Positions 53,753-62,399 of a stretch of 64,000 nucleotides of DNA are shown here, one piece after another; positions within the stretch are counted from its first letter, which is position 1; every line of letters starts with the position of its first letter. Source of the stretch: CAIKOD01 sp035505975 (GTDB taxonomy: Archaea > Halobacteriota > Methanomicrobia > Methanomicrobiales > Methanospirillaceae); assembly GCA_035505975.1 (NCBI GenBank), contig DATJQJ010000031.1:1-64000 (forward strand), written 5' to 3'. The position numbers and the translations under genes are program-made. The notes under the pieces are model-generated. The model was not told the origin of the DNA. It ran no database searches and saw only the letters and a list, made by a program, of their open reading frames with translations.

Positions 53753-54139
53753 TTACATTTTTACTGTTCCCGAACTCCTGATTACCTCCGCTATCGCTTC
53801 ATCGAGGACCGTGAGGCTGAAAGGTTTCATGATGTACCTGACAAACAATTGCCCGTAATTTTTTTGTTCTTCCGCTGTCGGACGTTTCCCGGATATAATA
53901 ATGACAGGAATATGCCTGGTTGTCTGATCGTTTTTGATCTGCACCAAAGTCTGCCAGCCGTCTACCGGCTCCATCATAATGTCGAGGAGAATGATATCCG
54001 GGACCTCGTTCCTGATCATATCGAGGCATTCCATCCCACCCGATGCCTCGAGGACAAGGTACCCTTTTCTTTTAAAGAAAATTGAGAGGATCTCACGGAT
54101 ATCAGGGCTGTCATCGACGATGCAGATTGTCTGGAACAT
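53753..54139 (-). CDS. Single-domain response regulator
   Basis: A 128-residue receiver. Acidic residues are in ICIVDDSPDIREI, the phospho-Asp is in PDIILLDIMMEPVDGW, the Ser is in IIISGK and the Lys is in YIMKPF. There is no output domain. It lies 27 bp downstream of the receiver-PAS gene on the same strand, so the two probably form an operon and a phospho-relay. Confidence 0.9.
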   Translation of the reverse strand: MFQTICIVDDSPDIREILSIFFKRKGYLVLEASGGMECLDMIRNEVPDIILLDIMMEPVDGWQTLVQIKNDQTTRHIPVIIISGKRPTAEEQKNYGQLFVRYIMKPFSLTVLDEAIAEVIRSSGTVKM

Positions 54140-54166
54140 GATGCATCTTTAATGGAACGACTCCTT

Positions 54167-55309
54167 TTATGGTGTGGGTTCAGGGTGTCCGTGCTGGTAA
54201 TGCTCGATAAGAAATCGCCTCACTTTCTCCGATTCAAGCCATCCTTCATCGAGTCGGCTCACCAGGGAATCGATCAGGGCGACCTGTTCGAGCACTCTTG
54301 TGCTGCATGGTCCATCGTAATACTCCATCAGGGACGTGATCACCTGGAGGGGATTCCTGATCTGGTCGTTAAGGATCTGGAACTGTTCGTTGTTCTTCTC
54401 AATCTGCCTGATTCCTTCCTGTCTTAGTTGATCTTCGAAACAGACCCTTTCGGTCACGTCCCGCAATACCGCGATCACTGCGTCCACGCTGCCGCTGGGA
54501 TCTTTTAAGGGTATGAGGAGGGTATCATACCACACTGCACCCCGGGTGCCGTTCACCCGGTCCTGGCGCCGAACCTTTTTCCCATGCCAGAACACGCGGG
54601 AGATATAATCGTCAAGGTTTTTGACAAATTCGGCAGATAGTACCTTAAGATAGGGTTTTCCGAGCACCGTATCGGGATTTACGTTGAAATACCTGAGAAC
54701 CGCACTGTTCGCATATTCGAGCAGGCCGTCCTGGTTTGCAATAAAGATCAGGTCATCGGAGAGTTCGGCAATGGTATGGTACCGGTCTTCAAATTTCCTC
54801 ATCAGGGTCTCCATGGTATGCTTGTAGAGGGTAACCGAGATCGACGTCCGAATTTTTTCTTCGGTGAGGGGTTTTATGAGATAGCCGAACATACCGCCGT
54901 AAATCGCATCATCGAGCGGATCGGTGCATTCAGAGGAAGTTATGAGGACGATCGGTTTGCTAAAGCGGTGTCTCATTTGTTCGGCAGCATGTATCCTTTC
55001 CGCATCATCCGGATCCGTCAGGTCGATGATGATAAGGTCGGGTTGTATACGGCGGATAATTTTACTCGCAAGATCGGGGTTCTCCACAACAACCGGGACA
55101 TCGTAGCCCATCGCACTGAGTAGCGCACGGGTCCCGGTTCCGCAGACAGACTCGTTTTCTACCAGGAGAATTCTAATTTCAGCGATAATGCCACCCCCGC
55201 TGCTCAGCCAGTCGTCATCTGGTATCTGACCGGTGATCCGTCTGGCATCCCCGACAATGGAGCCGATGCCTGTCGGGAGGAAGACGAAAACCGCCCCAGG
55301 CAACTCCAA
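54167..55309 (-). CDS. Receiver-PAS protein with degenerate kinase end
   Basis: About 380 residues. A receiver is at about 45-165 (RILLVENESVCGTG, PDLIIIDLTDP, MFGYLIKP), and its first acidic site is E-N rather than D-D. A PAS/PAC domain is at about 175-295 (RYHTIAELSDDLIFIAN). The final about 85 residues resemble a HisKA helix, but the expected His-Asp is Asn-Asp (FQILNDQIRNPLQVITS) and no ATPase domain follows. It is unlikely to be an active kinase. The frame opens at TTG 55309; a start near 55189, close to the receiver, is possible. Confidence 0.8.
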   Translation of the reverse strand: MELPGAVFVFLPTGIGSIVGDARRITGQIPDDDWLSSGGGIIAEIRILLVENESVCGTGTRALLSAMGYDVPVVVENPDLASKIIRRIQPDLIIIDLTDPDDAERIHAAEQMRHRFSKPIVLITSSECTDPLDDAIYGGMFGYLIKPLTEEKIRTSISVTLYKHTMETLMRKFEDRYHTIAELSDDLIFIANQDGLLEYANSAVLRYFNVNPDTVLGKPYLKVLSAEFVKNLDDYISRVFWHGKKVRRQDRVNGTRGAVWYDTLLIPLKDPSGSVDAVIAVLRDVTERVCFEDQLRQEGIRQIEKNNEQFQILNDQIRNPLQVITSLMEYYDGPCSTRVLEQVALIDSLVSRLDEGWLESEKVRRFLIEHYQHGHPEPTP

Positions 55310-55427
55310 TGAAGTTTTACCGACCCCGGATGCTACATGTTCTGGTTTTTACCCCTAGCTGTAGTATCCGCTTTCAAATATCGAACGTATCTTATATATT
55401 TTGAATTACGGATAAAATTTTGAGGGA

Positions 55428-55458
55428 TTAAAAATTTTAATGTCGTTAAAATTTTTAA
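55428..55458. promoter_or_regulatory. AT-rich palindromes upstream of the first UbiA gene
   Basis: ATTAAAATTTTAAT (55428-55441) is a perfect 14-bp palindrome, followed 4 bp later by TTAAAATTTTTAA (55446-55458), a near copy. Two similar dyads 18 bp apart, 60-90 bp upstream of the gene, suggest a regulator site overlapping the promoter. Confidence 0.45.
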
Positions 55459-55515
55459 TGTTGTTAAAAAAAATCCATCGATTGAAATAAGTCGCTCCCA
55501 CGAAAATTTTCCCGT

Positions 55516-56388
55516 GTGGCCACCAGACTCAACCCGACACTCGAACTCCTGAATTCCTCGACGGTCGTCGCAATTTCCGGAGGTTTCCGCCTCCATATTG
55601 CATTCCTGCTCGCTGGCATCGCAGCGAATATCCCGGTATATTGTGCCGGAGTCCTGATCATTTATGCGACCTATACCCTGGACCGGTCTCTCGACTGCAA
55701 AGAGGATGCAATCAACCGTACAGAGTTGTGTGGAGCAGACAGGAGATTCGGATTTGTTGCCTGCATTTCTGCATTTCTTATTGGGATGTCGGTCTGCTTT
55801 CTTGAAGGCATTTATCTTGCTCCTTTTTTCCCCTTCATCGTTGGATATTTTTACACTCATGGGATCCGGATCGGCTCATTCCACCTGAAATTGAAAAACG
55901 GGACCGGGATAAAAAATCTCGTGACCGGGTTGACCTGGGGCGGAACAATTGCCCTGATCGTGAGCAGGTGGTGCAGTCTTCTTGTCACGGTTTACATTAT
56001 TTTTCTTTTCTTCGGGCTGAAGACGTTTGTCACGTCGTGTATTAACGACTTCAAGGATGTAGAAGGAGACACTGCTGCAGGTATCCGGACCCTGCCGGCA
56101 CGCCTCGGAGAAGGATCGACCAAAAAACTCCTGATTATCGTGCTGCTTGGCCTTCACGGCATCATGGTATACTCATTGTATACAGATATTATCAGGAATG
56201 AATGGTCTGTGCTTCTGATCGGTCTTATCATCCTTGTACTGTTTATCATGATTTATTCCCCGGCTTTCGAGAAAAGTACATCAATACTACATCGCAAGTT
56301 GCGGGAATTAGCCATCAGCTGGGAATCGTTGATATCCCTGGTATCCCGGTCTGTTATTTCCCTAATCGAGATGGGTTATCCTCTCTGA
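55516..56388 (+). CDS. UbiA-family prenyltransferase-like membrane protein A
   Basis: A 290-residue membrane protein with about eight helices. The first Asp-rich motif is YTLDRSLDCKEDAI (D-x3-D-x3-D) and the second is INDFKDVEGDTAAGIRTLP (D-x2-D-x3-D). UbiA enzymes attach prenyl chains to aromatic or other acceptors and use Mg2+ at these motifs. Both motifs are intact, so activity is likely. GTG at 55516 is the start. The downstream minus-strand FilR1-like regulator overlaps its 3' end by 27 bp. Confidence 0.88.
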   Translation: MATRLNPTLELLNSSTVVAISGGFRLHIAFLLAGIAANIPVYCAGVLIIYATYTLDRSLDCKEDAINRTELCGADRRFGFVACISAFLIGMSVCFLEGIYLAPFFPFIVGYFYTHGIRIGSFHLKLKNGTGIKNLVTGLTWGGTIALIVSRWCSLLVTVYIIFLFFGLKTFVTSCINDFKDVEGDTAAGIRTLPARLGEGSTKKLLIIVLLGLHGIMVYSLYTDIIRNEWSVLLIGLIILVLFIMIYSPAFEKSTSILHRKLRELAISWESLISLVSRSVISLIEMGYPL

Positions 56389-57144
56389 TTGTGCTTGATA
56401 GTGCGCGAAGATACGTTCGCCCCACTTGAGAGCAGAAGCATCCCGGCTGATAACATCATTTTTCGAATCAAATATGCCATTCGTGTAGAACAACGAGATA
56501 GAAAAATAGGATTCGGTGACGATAAAAGAGAATTTGATATCCGTTTTTGCGACATAGAGGCTCGCGGTTTTAATTTTCAGTCCGGCTTCGAGTTCGGCAT
56601 AGTACTTTTCCTTCATGATTTTGAAAACGCCGGGAGTTAAGATCAGCGATGCGTTGGTGCCTTTCTGGGCCATACTCAGGAAAAAATTGGGGTACTTGGG
56701 ATGGATCGTGTGGGATATTCCCTTGACGGATTTCGCGCCGGCGATGTTATTGAGGAATGAATTGATGTCAAAGATCTCCTCGTCTGAATTTTCCACGATC
56801 CTGTAGTCTCCAAGATCCCGTATGTCAAAAAGGATATCGCCGGGAATTTCACCGATCGCGTGTTCCTGCCAGAATTTCTTATTCTTGTTAAAGATATCGA
56901 CCGTCCCGGTGAAAGGTTCCATGTGGTCGGCGAGGACTTCCCCCATCGGCGTAAGGCTGAATATTTTATCTTCCCTTTTCAGGAGGTTCTCTTCCTCGAG
57001 GATTTTTATCTGCGGAAGCATCCCCGTTGCCGTGACATTCAACAGGGTCTTGATCTCGTCCCACGTCCGCGGCCCTGATCTTAGTAAAAGGAGGAGATTC
57101 CTGCGTTTATCAGACGATACGAGCGTAGCGAGGAGGTCCGACAT
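56362..57144 (-). CDS. FilR1-like winged-helix transcriptional regulator (DUF1724)
   Basis: A 260-residue regulator. The N-terminal about 75 residues form a winged HTH (RRNLLLLLRSGPRTWDEIKTLLNVTATGMLPQIKILEEE). The rest is the DUF1724/FilR1 sensor domain with FDIRDLGDYRIVEN, KGISHTIHPKYPNFF and SLFYTNGIFDSKND. Such proteins regulate genes in methanogens in response to unknown ligands; FilR1 in filamentous Methanosaeta is linked to quorum sensing. It lies between two UbiA-family genes, its likely targets. Confidence 0.9.
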   Translation of the reverse strand: MSDLLATLVSSDKRRNLLLLLRSGPRTWDEIKTLLNVTATGMLPQIKILEEENLLKREDKIFSLTPMGEVLADHMEPFTGTVDIFNKNKKFWQEHAIGEIPGDILFDIRDLGDYRIVENSDEEIFDINSFLNNIAGAKSVKGISHTIHPKYPNFFLSMAQKGTNASLILTPGVFKIMKEKYYAELEAGLKIKTASLYVAKTDIKFSFIVTESYFSISLFYTNGIFDSKNDVISRDASALKWGERIFAHYQAQSERITHLD

Positions 57145-57280
57145 GGGTTAAGAGATTGTAGGATTTTTATCCTTAATTAGGTAATGGGGAGGGGGGTTTA
57201 GGTTTATTCTAATAAGGACGATTAGTTTCACTCGTCATCATCACAATTACGTCACTTCAGATTTTATTTTCACAGATATT

Positions 57281-57337
57281 CAAATTAATCGTTGTGAATA
57301 ATATTAGCTATTGCGATTAACATTCATCGCAATAACG
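57281..57337. repeat. 19-bp iteron-like direct repeats, copy B
   Basis: AATATTA-GCTATT-GCGATTAACATT at 57300-57324 repeats the fixed bases of the element at 23787-23811 exactly (19 of 19 fixed positions). Neighbouring 19-bp units are degenerate on both sides (57281 and 57319). It lies between the FilR1-like gene and the second UbiA gene. Confidence 0.55.
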
Positions 57338-58303
57338 AATGTGTTACCAAAGGATCTATATTCCTTCATGCAATATTTTTCTGAAAACAAGATCGACATA
57401 TTTTCACAATTTTATCTTGCTCTAAAAGTCCGAATCTTAGAGAAATTGCATTCGCTGTTCGATATCATTGCATTCAGTTCATTAATCCTTGCAATTACTG
57501 GAGGATTTGGAGTGTATGCATCTTGCTCCATCGAAAATATTCCCTGGTGTCCGGCGTCAGCGATAATTATGACTCTTGTATCTTTTTCTGTTTATAATCT
57601 AAACAGAAAAACCGATGAGCAGGAAGATAAGATAAATCATCTGAAGCGGTTTTCATTTACAAAAAAATTTGAAAAACCATTGTTATTTGGAGCGCTATTT
57701 TCTTATGCTTTGGCATTGACGATTAGCGCTTTTTACGGGATCGATGCTTTAATTGTCGCTTGCATCCCACTAATTAGTGGAATTCTGTACAGTGAATCCA
57801 TACTTCCACCTTCGTGGCGATTTCGCCGATTAAAAGAAATACCTGTTGTTAAGAATGTCTTTGTAGCCAGTGCATGGGCGCTAACATTGTCTCTTCTTCC
57901 TGTGTGCATAGTTTCAAGCGTACCAGGACAAGATGTGTTAATTTCGGGGATATTCTTTTTTACCTATGTTTTTATGGCTTCTGTTCTCCCTGATATCCGA
58001 GATCGCGAGGGGGATTCCATAGTTGGTGTAGTAACTCTTCCGGTTTTAATTGGAATTCCCCGAACAAATATTATCTTAATCGTCATAACCTCAATATTAG
58101 GCGGTCTGATTTTTCTAACGAGGAGTCCATTCGCTTCGCAAGACATCATTTTCATATTCGGAATATTCTATATATTTTTCTGTATTTTATCTATGGGAAG
58201 ATTTGTCAGAACTAATTTTGTCTGTGACTATCTTGCCGATGGTGGATTCATCCTTTTAGGTCTGTTGAGTTTAATATTAGATCTTCCCGGATTGATTAAC
58301 TAA
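57311..58303 (+). CDS. UbiA-family prenyltransferase-like membrane protein B
   Basis: A 330-residue membrane protein with about eight helices. Motif 1 is YNLNRKTDEQEDKI (N-x3-D-x3-D) and motif 2 is VLPDIRDREGDSIVGVVTLP (D-x2-D-x3-D). It is clearly related to the UbiA at 55516 but not a recent copy. Its DNA is markedly AT-richer than the neighbours, with many A/T-ending codons (TTA, ATT, AAT, AAA), which suggests recent transfer. The frame opens at 57311; the start ATG at 57368 may be the true one. Confidence 0.85.
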   Translation: MRLTFIAITNVLPKDLYSFMQYFSENKIDIFSQFYLALKVRILEKLHSLFDIIAFSSLILAITGGFGVYASCSIENIPWCPASAIIMTLVSFSVYNLNRKTDEQEDKINHLKRFSFTKKFEKPLLFGALFSYALALTISAFYGIDALIVACIPLISGILYSESILPPSWRFRRLKEIPVVKNVFVASAWALTLSLLPVCIVSSVPGQDVLISGIFFFTYVFMASVLPDIRDREGDSIVGVVTLPVLIGIPRTNIILIVITSILGGLIFLTRSPFASQDIIFIFGIFYIFFCILSMGRFVRTNFVCDYLADGGFILLGLLSLILDLPGLIN

Positions 58304-58403
58304 ACTTCAAGTGATCTCCCTATCCGTCTGTTGTGGTCAGTTATATCCAACCTCCCCGCCCCCCATAAATTTTTTATCCCCCCACAGGTTACTGACTGAT
58401 CAC

Positions 58404-59081
58404 ATGCCCGACTATGGCCTCGCACTGCTGCTCATTGCGTTTGCTCCGGGCATATTCTGGCTCTGGTACTTTTACCACCGCGACCGCTACGGACCCGAGC
58501 CCCTCATCTGGATATTCCGGGTGTTCCTCCTCGGTATGCTGATGACCGTACCTGCAGCCCTTGCAGAAAATGCGCTCAGTGTCGTGTTATCGGCAATTGC
58601 GATATCGGTCATTGCAGCACCGGTGGTGGAGGAAACCCTGAAATTCCTCGTCGTCAGGAAGACCGTTTACGAGACACCCGCTTTCAACAAGCCTATCGAT
58701 GGCATCGTCTACGCGACAACCGCATCACTCGGCTTTGCAACGCTCGAAAACCTGGGATACGTCCTGCTCTCATACCAGACATCGCTGCCGTTTGCACTGG
58801 AGACTGGTGCCCTTAGGGCATTGCTGTCGGTCCCTGCCCATGCACTCTTTTCATCCATGTGGGGATACGCCCTTGGGCACGCCAAATACCGCCCTTCCCC
58901 GGAACGCGGGTTGATCATTCTTAAAGGAGTCCTGCTCGCGATCGTGTTCCATTCGGTTTTCAACCTGCTCGTCTATTACGATTATATCGGCATGGCAATT
59001 CTCATTCTCGTCCTGGTGCCAGTCATGTGGTGGATAGTAAACAGGGAAATCAAGAGCGCCCTCGTTGAAAAATACCCGTGA
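58404..59081 (+). CDS. PrsW-family intramembrane protease
   Basis: A 225-residue membrane protein with about seven helices. The protease motifs are APVVEETLKFLVVR (Glu-Glu), GFATLENLGYVLL (Glu-Asn), SVPAHALFSSMWGYALG (His) and FHSVFNLLVY (His). PrsW proteins cut membrane-embedded targets such as anti-sigma factors. In archaea the target is unknown. ATG at 58404 is used; the frame upstream does not match. Confidence 0.92.
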   Translation: MPDYGLALLLIAFAPGIFWLWYFYHRDRYGPEPLIWIFRVFLLGMLMTVPAALAENALSVVLSAIAISVIAAPVVEETLKFLVVRKTVYETPAFNKPIDGIVYATTASLGFATLENLGYVLLSYQTSLPFALETGALRALLSVPAHALFSSMWGYALGHAKYRPSPERGLIILKGVLLAIVFHSVFNLLVYYDYIGMAILILVLVPVMWWIVNREIKSALVEKYP

Positions 59082-59126
59082 AACGCGAAACAGAGGACCC
59101 GACCCGGTCCGGTCCGGAATCGGATA

Positions 59127-60311
59127 TCAGACCTTAACGGCCGGAACTTTTTCCCTGGTTTTCCACGAGTACGGGAGATAATAAATGATTACACAGGCGG
59201 CCAGGATCAGGAAGGGAAGGAGGTACAGCGCTGTTTCAAGGGAATACATATCGGCAAGAATTCCCGTTACTGCCACACCAAGGCCCCCGACGCCCAGGGC
59301 GGCCCCGAGCATGATCCCTGAAGTCAGGCCTACCTTACCGGGGACCATCTCGTGGGCCATGGCAAGCATCACGGCAAGGCCGGACCATAGTGCAAATCCG
59401 AACACCATCAGTGATATAAGCGAAGCCAGGCCGGTTAAGAAGATAAAACCCAGGAATGAGGGCACCGCAAGGAGCGATCCTGCGATGACAAATTCTTTCC
59501 TTCCGTACTGGTCGGAAAGGTATCCGGCAACCACCTGGCCGGCTACCCCGCTCAGGAGCATTCCGGTGACCAGGAGGTCAGCCATAACGAGACTGAGCCC
59601 CCGGGCGATCAGGAGTGGCGGAAAAAATGCAATGGCACAGAAAACCACCCAGGCACGGAGTGTCGATGCACTGAACAGTGCCAGCACCGGAAGATAGGGC
59701 AGCCGCGGCTGAATCCCTGAAAAGGGCTCCTTGATAACCGGTAAACCAGGTTTTCTTCGCGGAAACGATTTCCAGAGGACCAGCGCCATGACTGCGGCAG
59801 GAATGATGAGAAGCGGAAGACCGGGGAGGCCGTACCAGGTGACAATGACGGCGGCAAGGATCGGACCAATTGCGTACCCCAGGTTTCCCCCAACAACAAA
59901 AATCGAGATGAGCCTTCCCCGGTTGCCGGCGTTGCAGAACCTGGCCACGAGCGATAATGCATTTGGATGGAATGCAGCATGCCCAAGCGCTGCCAATGCA
60001 GCGAAGACAAGGAGAAGATAGAAATTCCCGGAGAGCCCCATCGCAGAGATAAAAAATGCCGAGATCAACAACGATACCGAGACGTGAATGACAACGCCAA
60101 ACCTGTCAGACATCCATCCGAAAACGGGCTGCATCATCGAGGAAGTCACGTTATAGGCAGTCACCAGAAGGCCGGCCAGGAAATAGGAAAACCCATACGT
60201 TGTAATAAACAGGGGAAGGATCGCAGTAATTACCGGAAGGTAGATATCGGCGACGATATGTGCGGCGGAGAGCCGGATTACCGAAGTGCTTGCGCACAAT
60301 TCGTCGGTCAT
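59127..60311 (-). CDS. Major facilitator superfamily transporter
   Basis: A 394-residue membrane protein with 12 predicted helices. The MFS loop motif is FGWMSDRFGVVIH between helices 2 and 3, and an equivalent is GYLSDQYGRKEF in the second half. The protein resembles the fosmidomycin-resistance (Fsr) type exporters (NPNALSLVARFCNAGNRGRLIS). The natural substrate is unknown. It overlaps the METTL5-like gene upstream by 4 bp (ATGA). Confidence 0.92.
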   Translation of the reverse strand: MTDELCASTSVIRLSAAHIVADIYLPVITAILPLFITTYGFSYFLAGLLVTAYNVTSSMMQPVFGWMSDRFGVVIHVSVSLLISAFFISAMGLSGNFYLLLVFAALAALGHAAFHPNALSLVARFCNAGNRGRLISIFVVGGNLGYAIGPILAAVIVTWYGLPGLPLLIIPAAVMALVLWKSFPRRKPGLPVIKEPFSGIQPRLPYLPVLALFSASTLRAWVVFCAIAFFPPLLIARGLSLVMADLLVTGMLLSGVAGQVVAGYLSDQYGRKEFVIAGSLLAVPSFLGFIFLTGLASLISLMVFGFALWSGLAVMLAMAHEMVPGKVGLTSGIMLGAALGVGGLGVAVTGILADMYSLETALYLLPFLILAACVIIYYLPYSWKTREKVPAVKV

Positions 60312-60922
60312 GGCAACCCGGGGACAGAGAGGTGGAGAATTTCAACCCTGATATCCATCACGTCCTTCCGGTGGAACGAGTAGCTGTGACGGAGCGGCAG
60401 GACACCTTCGATTATCTCCTGAATGACCGCCCGTCCTTCGGTGTACGAACCAATGAAATCCACAGATCCGGCATTGGCGATCATATAGATCTCTTCTCCT
60501 GAACGGATCGCGCAATCGATGAATGCCCTGTCGGCATGTCGTTTCCTTGCGCCAAATGGAGGGTTCATTACGATTGTCTGAACTTTTTCGGGAAGAACCA
60601 GGGACGATGTAACTGTCCGGGTGATAAATTCGATATCGGTCCTTTGAACCCTTGCGTTACTCCGGGCAAGTTTGAGGGCTTTTTCATCGCTGTCGATGCC
60701 GATGACCTGTGCAGCCCCGAGAAGGGCAGCGCCAACCGAGAGGATCCCGGTCCCGCACCCCAGATCGCATACTTTTTTCCCCGTGATGTGCCCGTTTACC
60801 GATGCGTGGAACAGGAGACGTGCTGCGAGGGGGGCCGGAGTCTGGTACTGCTCCAGTCCGAGGTCCGGGTTTTCGAACCCTTCAATCTTTTCGAGGAGCA
60901 TTTCCAGCTGGCGGAGTTTCAT
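60308..60922 (-). CDS. METTL5-like N6-adenine methyltransferase
   Basis: A 204-residue methyltransferase with motif I VCDLGCGTGILSVGAALLGA, motif II VIGIDSDEKAL and the adenine-N6 motif MNPPFGARKRHADRAF. The N-terminus LEQYQTPAPLAARLLF is characteristic of METTL5/archaeal homologues, which methylate rRNA. It sits between dph2 (3-bp gap) and the MFS gene (4-bp overlap), in an operon of translation-linked genes. Confidence 0.9.
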   Translation of the reverse strand: MKLRQLEMLLEKIEGFENPDLGLEQYQTPAPLAARLLFHASVNGHITGKKVCDLGCGTGILSVGAALLGAAQVIGIDSDEKALKLARSNARVQRTDIEFITRTVTSSLVLPEKVQTIVMNPPFGARKRHADRAFIDCAIRSGEEIYMIANAGSVDFIGSYTEGRAVIQEIIEGVLPLRHSYSFHRKDVMDIRVEILHLSVPGLP

Positions 60923-60925
60923 GTG

Positions 60926-61867
60926 TTATGAAATTTCATCGATTTGGTAATCTTCGAACTTTGCTAAACCGCACAGGATCTCGAACTCCCCGGGTGTCAG
61001 CACGGGGACCGGAAACCGTGACTGGTCATCGTAGGCGAGTCGTGGGCAGGCGGTATTGACATAGGCTCCGAATCCAAGGTTAAGGAGTTGTTCCGGGGTA
61101 ACTTCGTTCATTACAATGAGGACCGCCTCTCTTTTCAGGCCGGCAAGCCTTTCAGCAAGTTCCTGCCTCCTCTGTCCGCTTTTCAAGGACAAAATGATGC
61201 CAAAATTCTTAGCATGCTTTGCCTTTTCTATAAGGGCAAACCTGCGCCTGAGGAACCGTTCTGCTGACACGACCTCCACAGACCTGCTGTAGGGATCGAG
61301 TGCAATCACCTTCCTGCCCGTAGCGAGGGCAACGCCGAGCGGATGGAAGGCACCGGTCCCGATGAAGAGGATTTCATTACCAGGACATATTCTCGCTGCT
61401 TCATAGGAACAGCCCAGGATCTGCCCTGGAGATGGAGTCCGGTGTGTCCCTGGATATGCCCTGCATTTGATATTCCGTTTCGAAAAAAATGCTTCGATCG
61501 CCGGTACCATATGGGTATGCTGGATGGTCGTCACGAATCCGGTTTCCTTCCCGGAAAAATAAGGGATTACCAGTTCCAGCGAGTCGAGATCGAAATCCTG
61601 GTGGAACGGTTCGTACAAAATCAGCGGATTTCTTTCGAGCGGCGAATGCCCGAAATGGATGACTACGTCGACGTATCCGAGGAGACCAGTCGCAAGGTCG
61701 CAGGCGCCGTAACACGGGTCTCCGCTGACAACGACAAAGAAGCCGGCATCCTTCAATGTCTTCGCAATCCGGAAAGAGTGTCGTTTGAGTCCTTCCGGGA
61801 ACTGGAGTGCCACGCGTGACACTCCCTTCTCCTTGAGCTGCCGTACCAGTTCAGAAGTATCGGTCAA
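60926..61867 (-). CDS. dph2: Diphthamide biosynthesis enzyme Dph2
   Basis: A 313-residue Dph2. It holds a 4Fe-4S cluster and transfers a 3-amino-3-carboxypropyl group from SAM to a His of elongation factor 2. The three cluster cysteines fit VSGDPCYGACDLA, ILGCSYEAARIC and NTACPRLAYDD. The start is unclear: TTG at 61867 has an AAGGTG site 7 bp away, and a longer TTG frame begins at 61894. It overlaps hpt by 17 bp. Confidence 0.93.
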   Translation of the reverse strand: MTDTSELVRQLKEKGVSRVALQFPEGLKRHSFRIAKTLKDAGFFVVVSGDPCYGACDLATGLLGYVDVVIHFGHSPLERNPLILYEPFHQDFDLDSLELVIPYFSGKETGFVTTIQHTHMVPAIEAFFSKRNIKCRAYPGTHRTPSPGQILGCSYEAARICPGNEILFIGTGAFHPLGVALATGRKVIALDPYSRSVEVVSAERFLRRRFALIEKAKHAKNFGIILSLKSGQRRQELAERLAGLKREAVLIVMNEVTPEQLLNLGFGAYVNTACPRLAYDDQSRFPVPVLTPGEFEILCGLAKFEDYQIDEIS

Positions 61868-62399
61868 CCACACGCACCTTGTCGGTGACTTCAATCCTGA
61901 CGAGGGATTTAAAGGGCTTGTCTATCTTGGGCTCCCCCCTCTGTATCGCAAAGCAGATGTCGCTGATTTCGGCCCCGGCAATATCGAGCGCTTTGATCAA
62001 CGCCCTGATGGTCCCGCCGGTACTCACCACATCATCGAGTATGACCACCCGGTCCCCGGGGACTATCCCGTTCAGGTACAATTCCCCTTTCGAATATCCG
62101 GTGGCCTGGTGAACGGCGATCTCCCCGGGGAGCTTATATTCCCGTTTCCTGACAATATTAAGGGGAATATCGGTCAGAAGGGACACAACGGTACCGATAT
62201 GGATCCCCATCGCTTCGGCGACCACGATCTTGGTCACCTTGTCAAGGTCGACGACTTTGAACATCGCCGCACCGACTTCCCTGAGGAGGTCGGGATCGAC
62301 GATCGGTACTCCATCGGTAATAGGATGAATGAAATAGTTATATTCTCCCCTTTTTACGATTGGACATGTTTCCAGTGAATTAACCAGACGTTCAAGCAT
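61851..62399 (-). CDS. hpt: Archaeal hypoxanthine/adenine phosphoribosyltransferase
   Basis: A 182-residue purine phosphoribosyltransferase. The PRPP-binding loop is VVILDDVVSTGGTIRAL and the catalytic region VVAEAMGIHIGTVVS. Archaeal Hpt salvages hypoxanthine and guanine, and sometimes adenine, by adding ribose-5-phosphate. ATG at 62399 is chosen; it overlaps the end of mfnA by 8 bp, so the genes are coupled. Confidence 0.93.
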   Translation of the reverse strand: MLERLVNSLETCPIVKRGEYNYFIHPITDGVPIVDPDLLREVGAAMFKVVDLDKVTKIVVAEAMGIHIGTVVSLLTDIPLNIVRKREYKLPGEIAVHQATGYSKGELYLNGIVPGDRVVILDDVVSTGGTIRALIKALDIAGAEISDICFAIQRGEPKIDKPFKSLVRIEVTDKVRVVDRYF

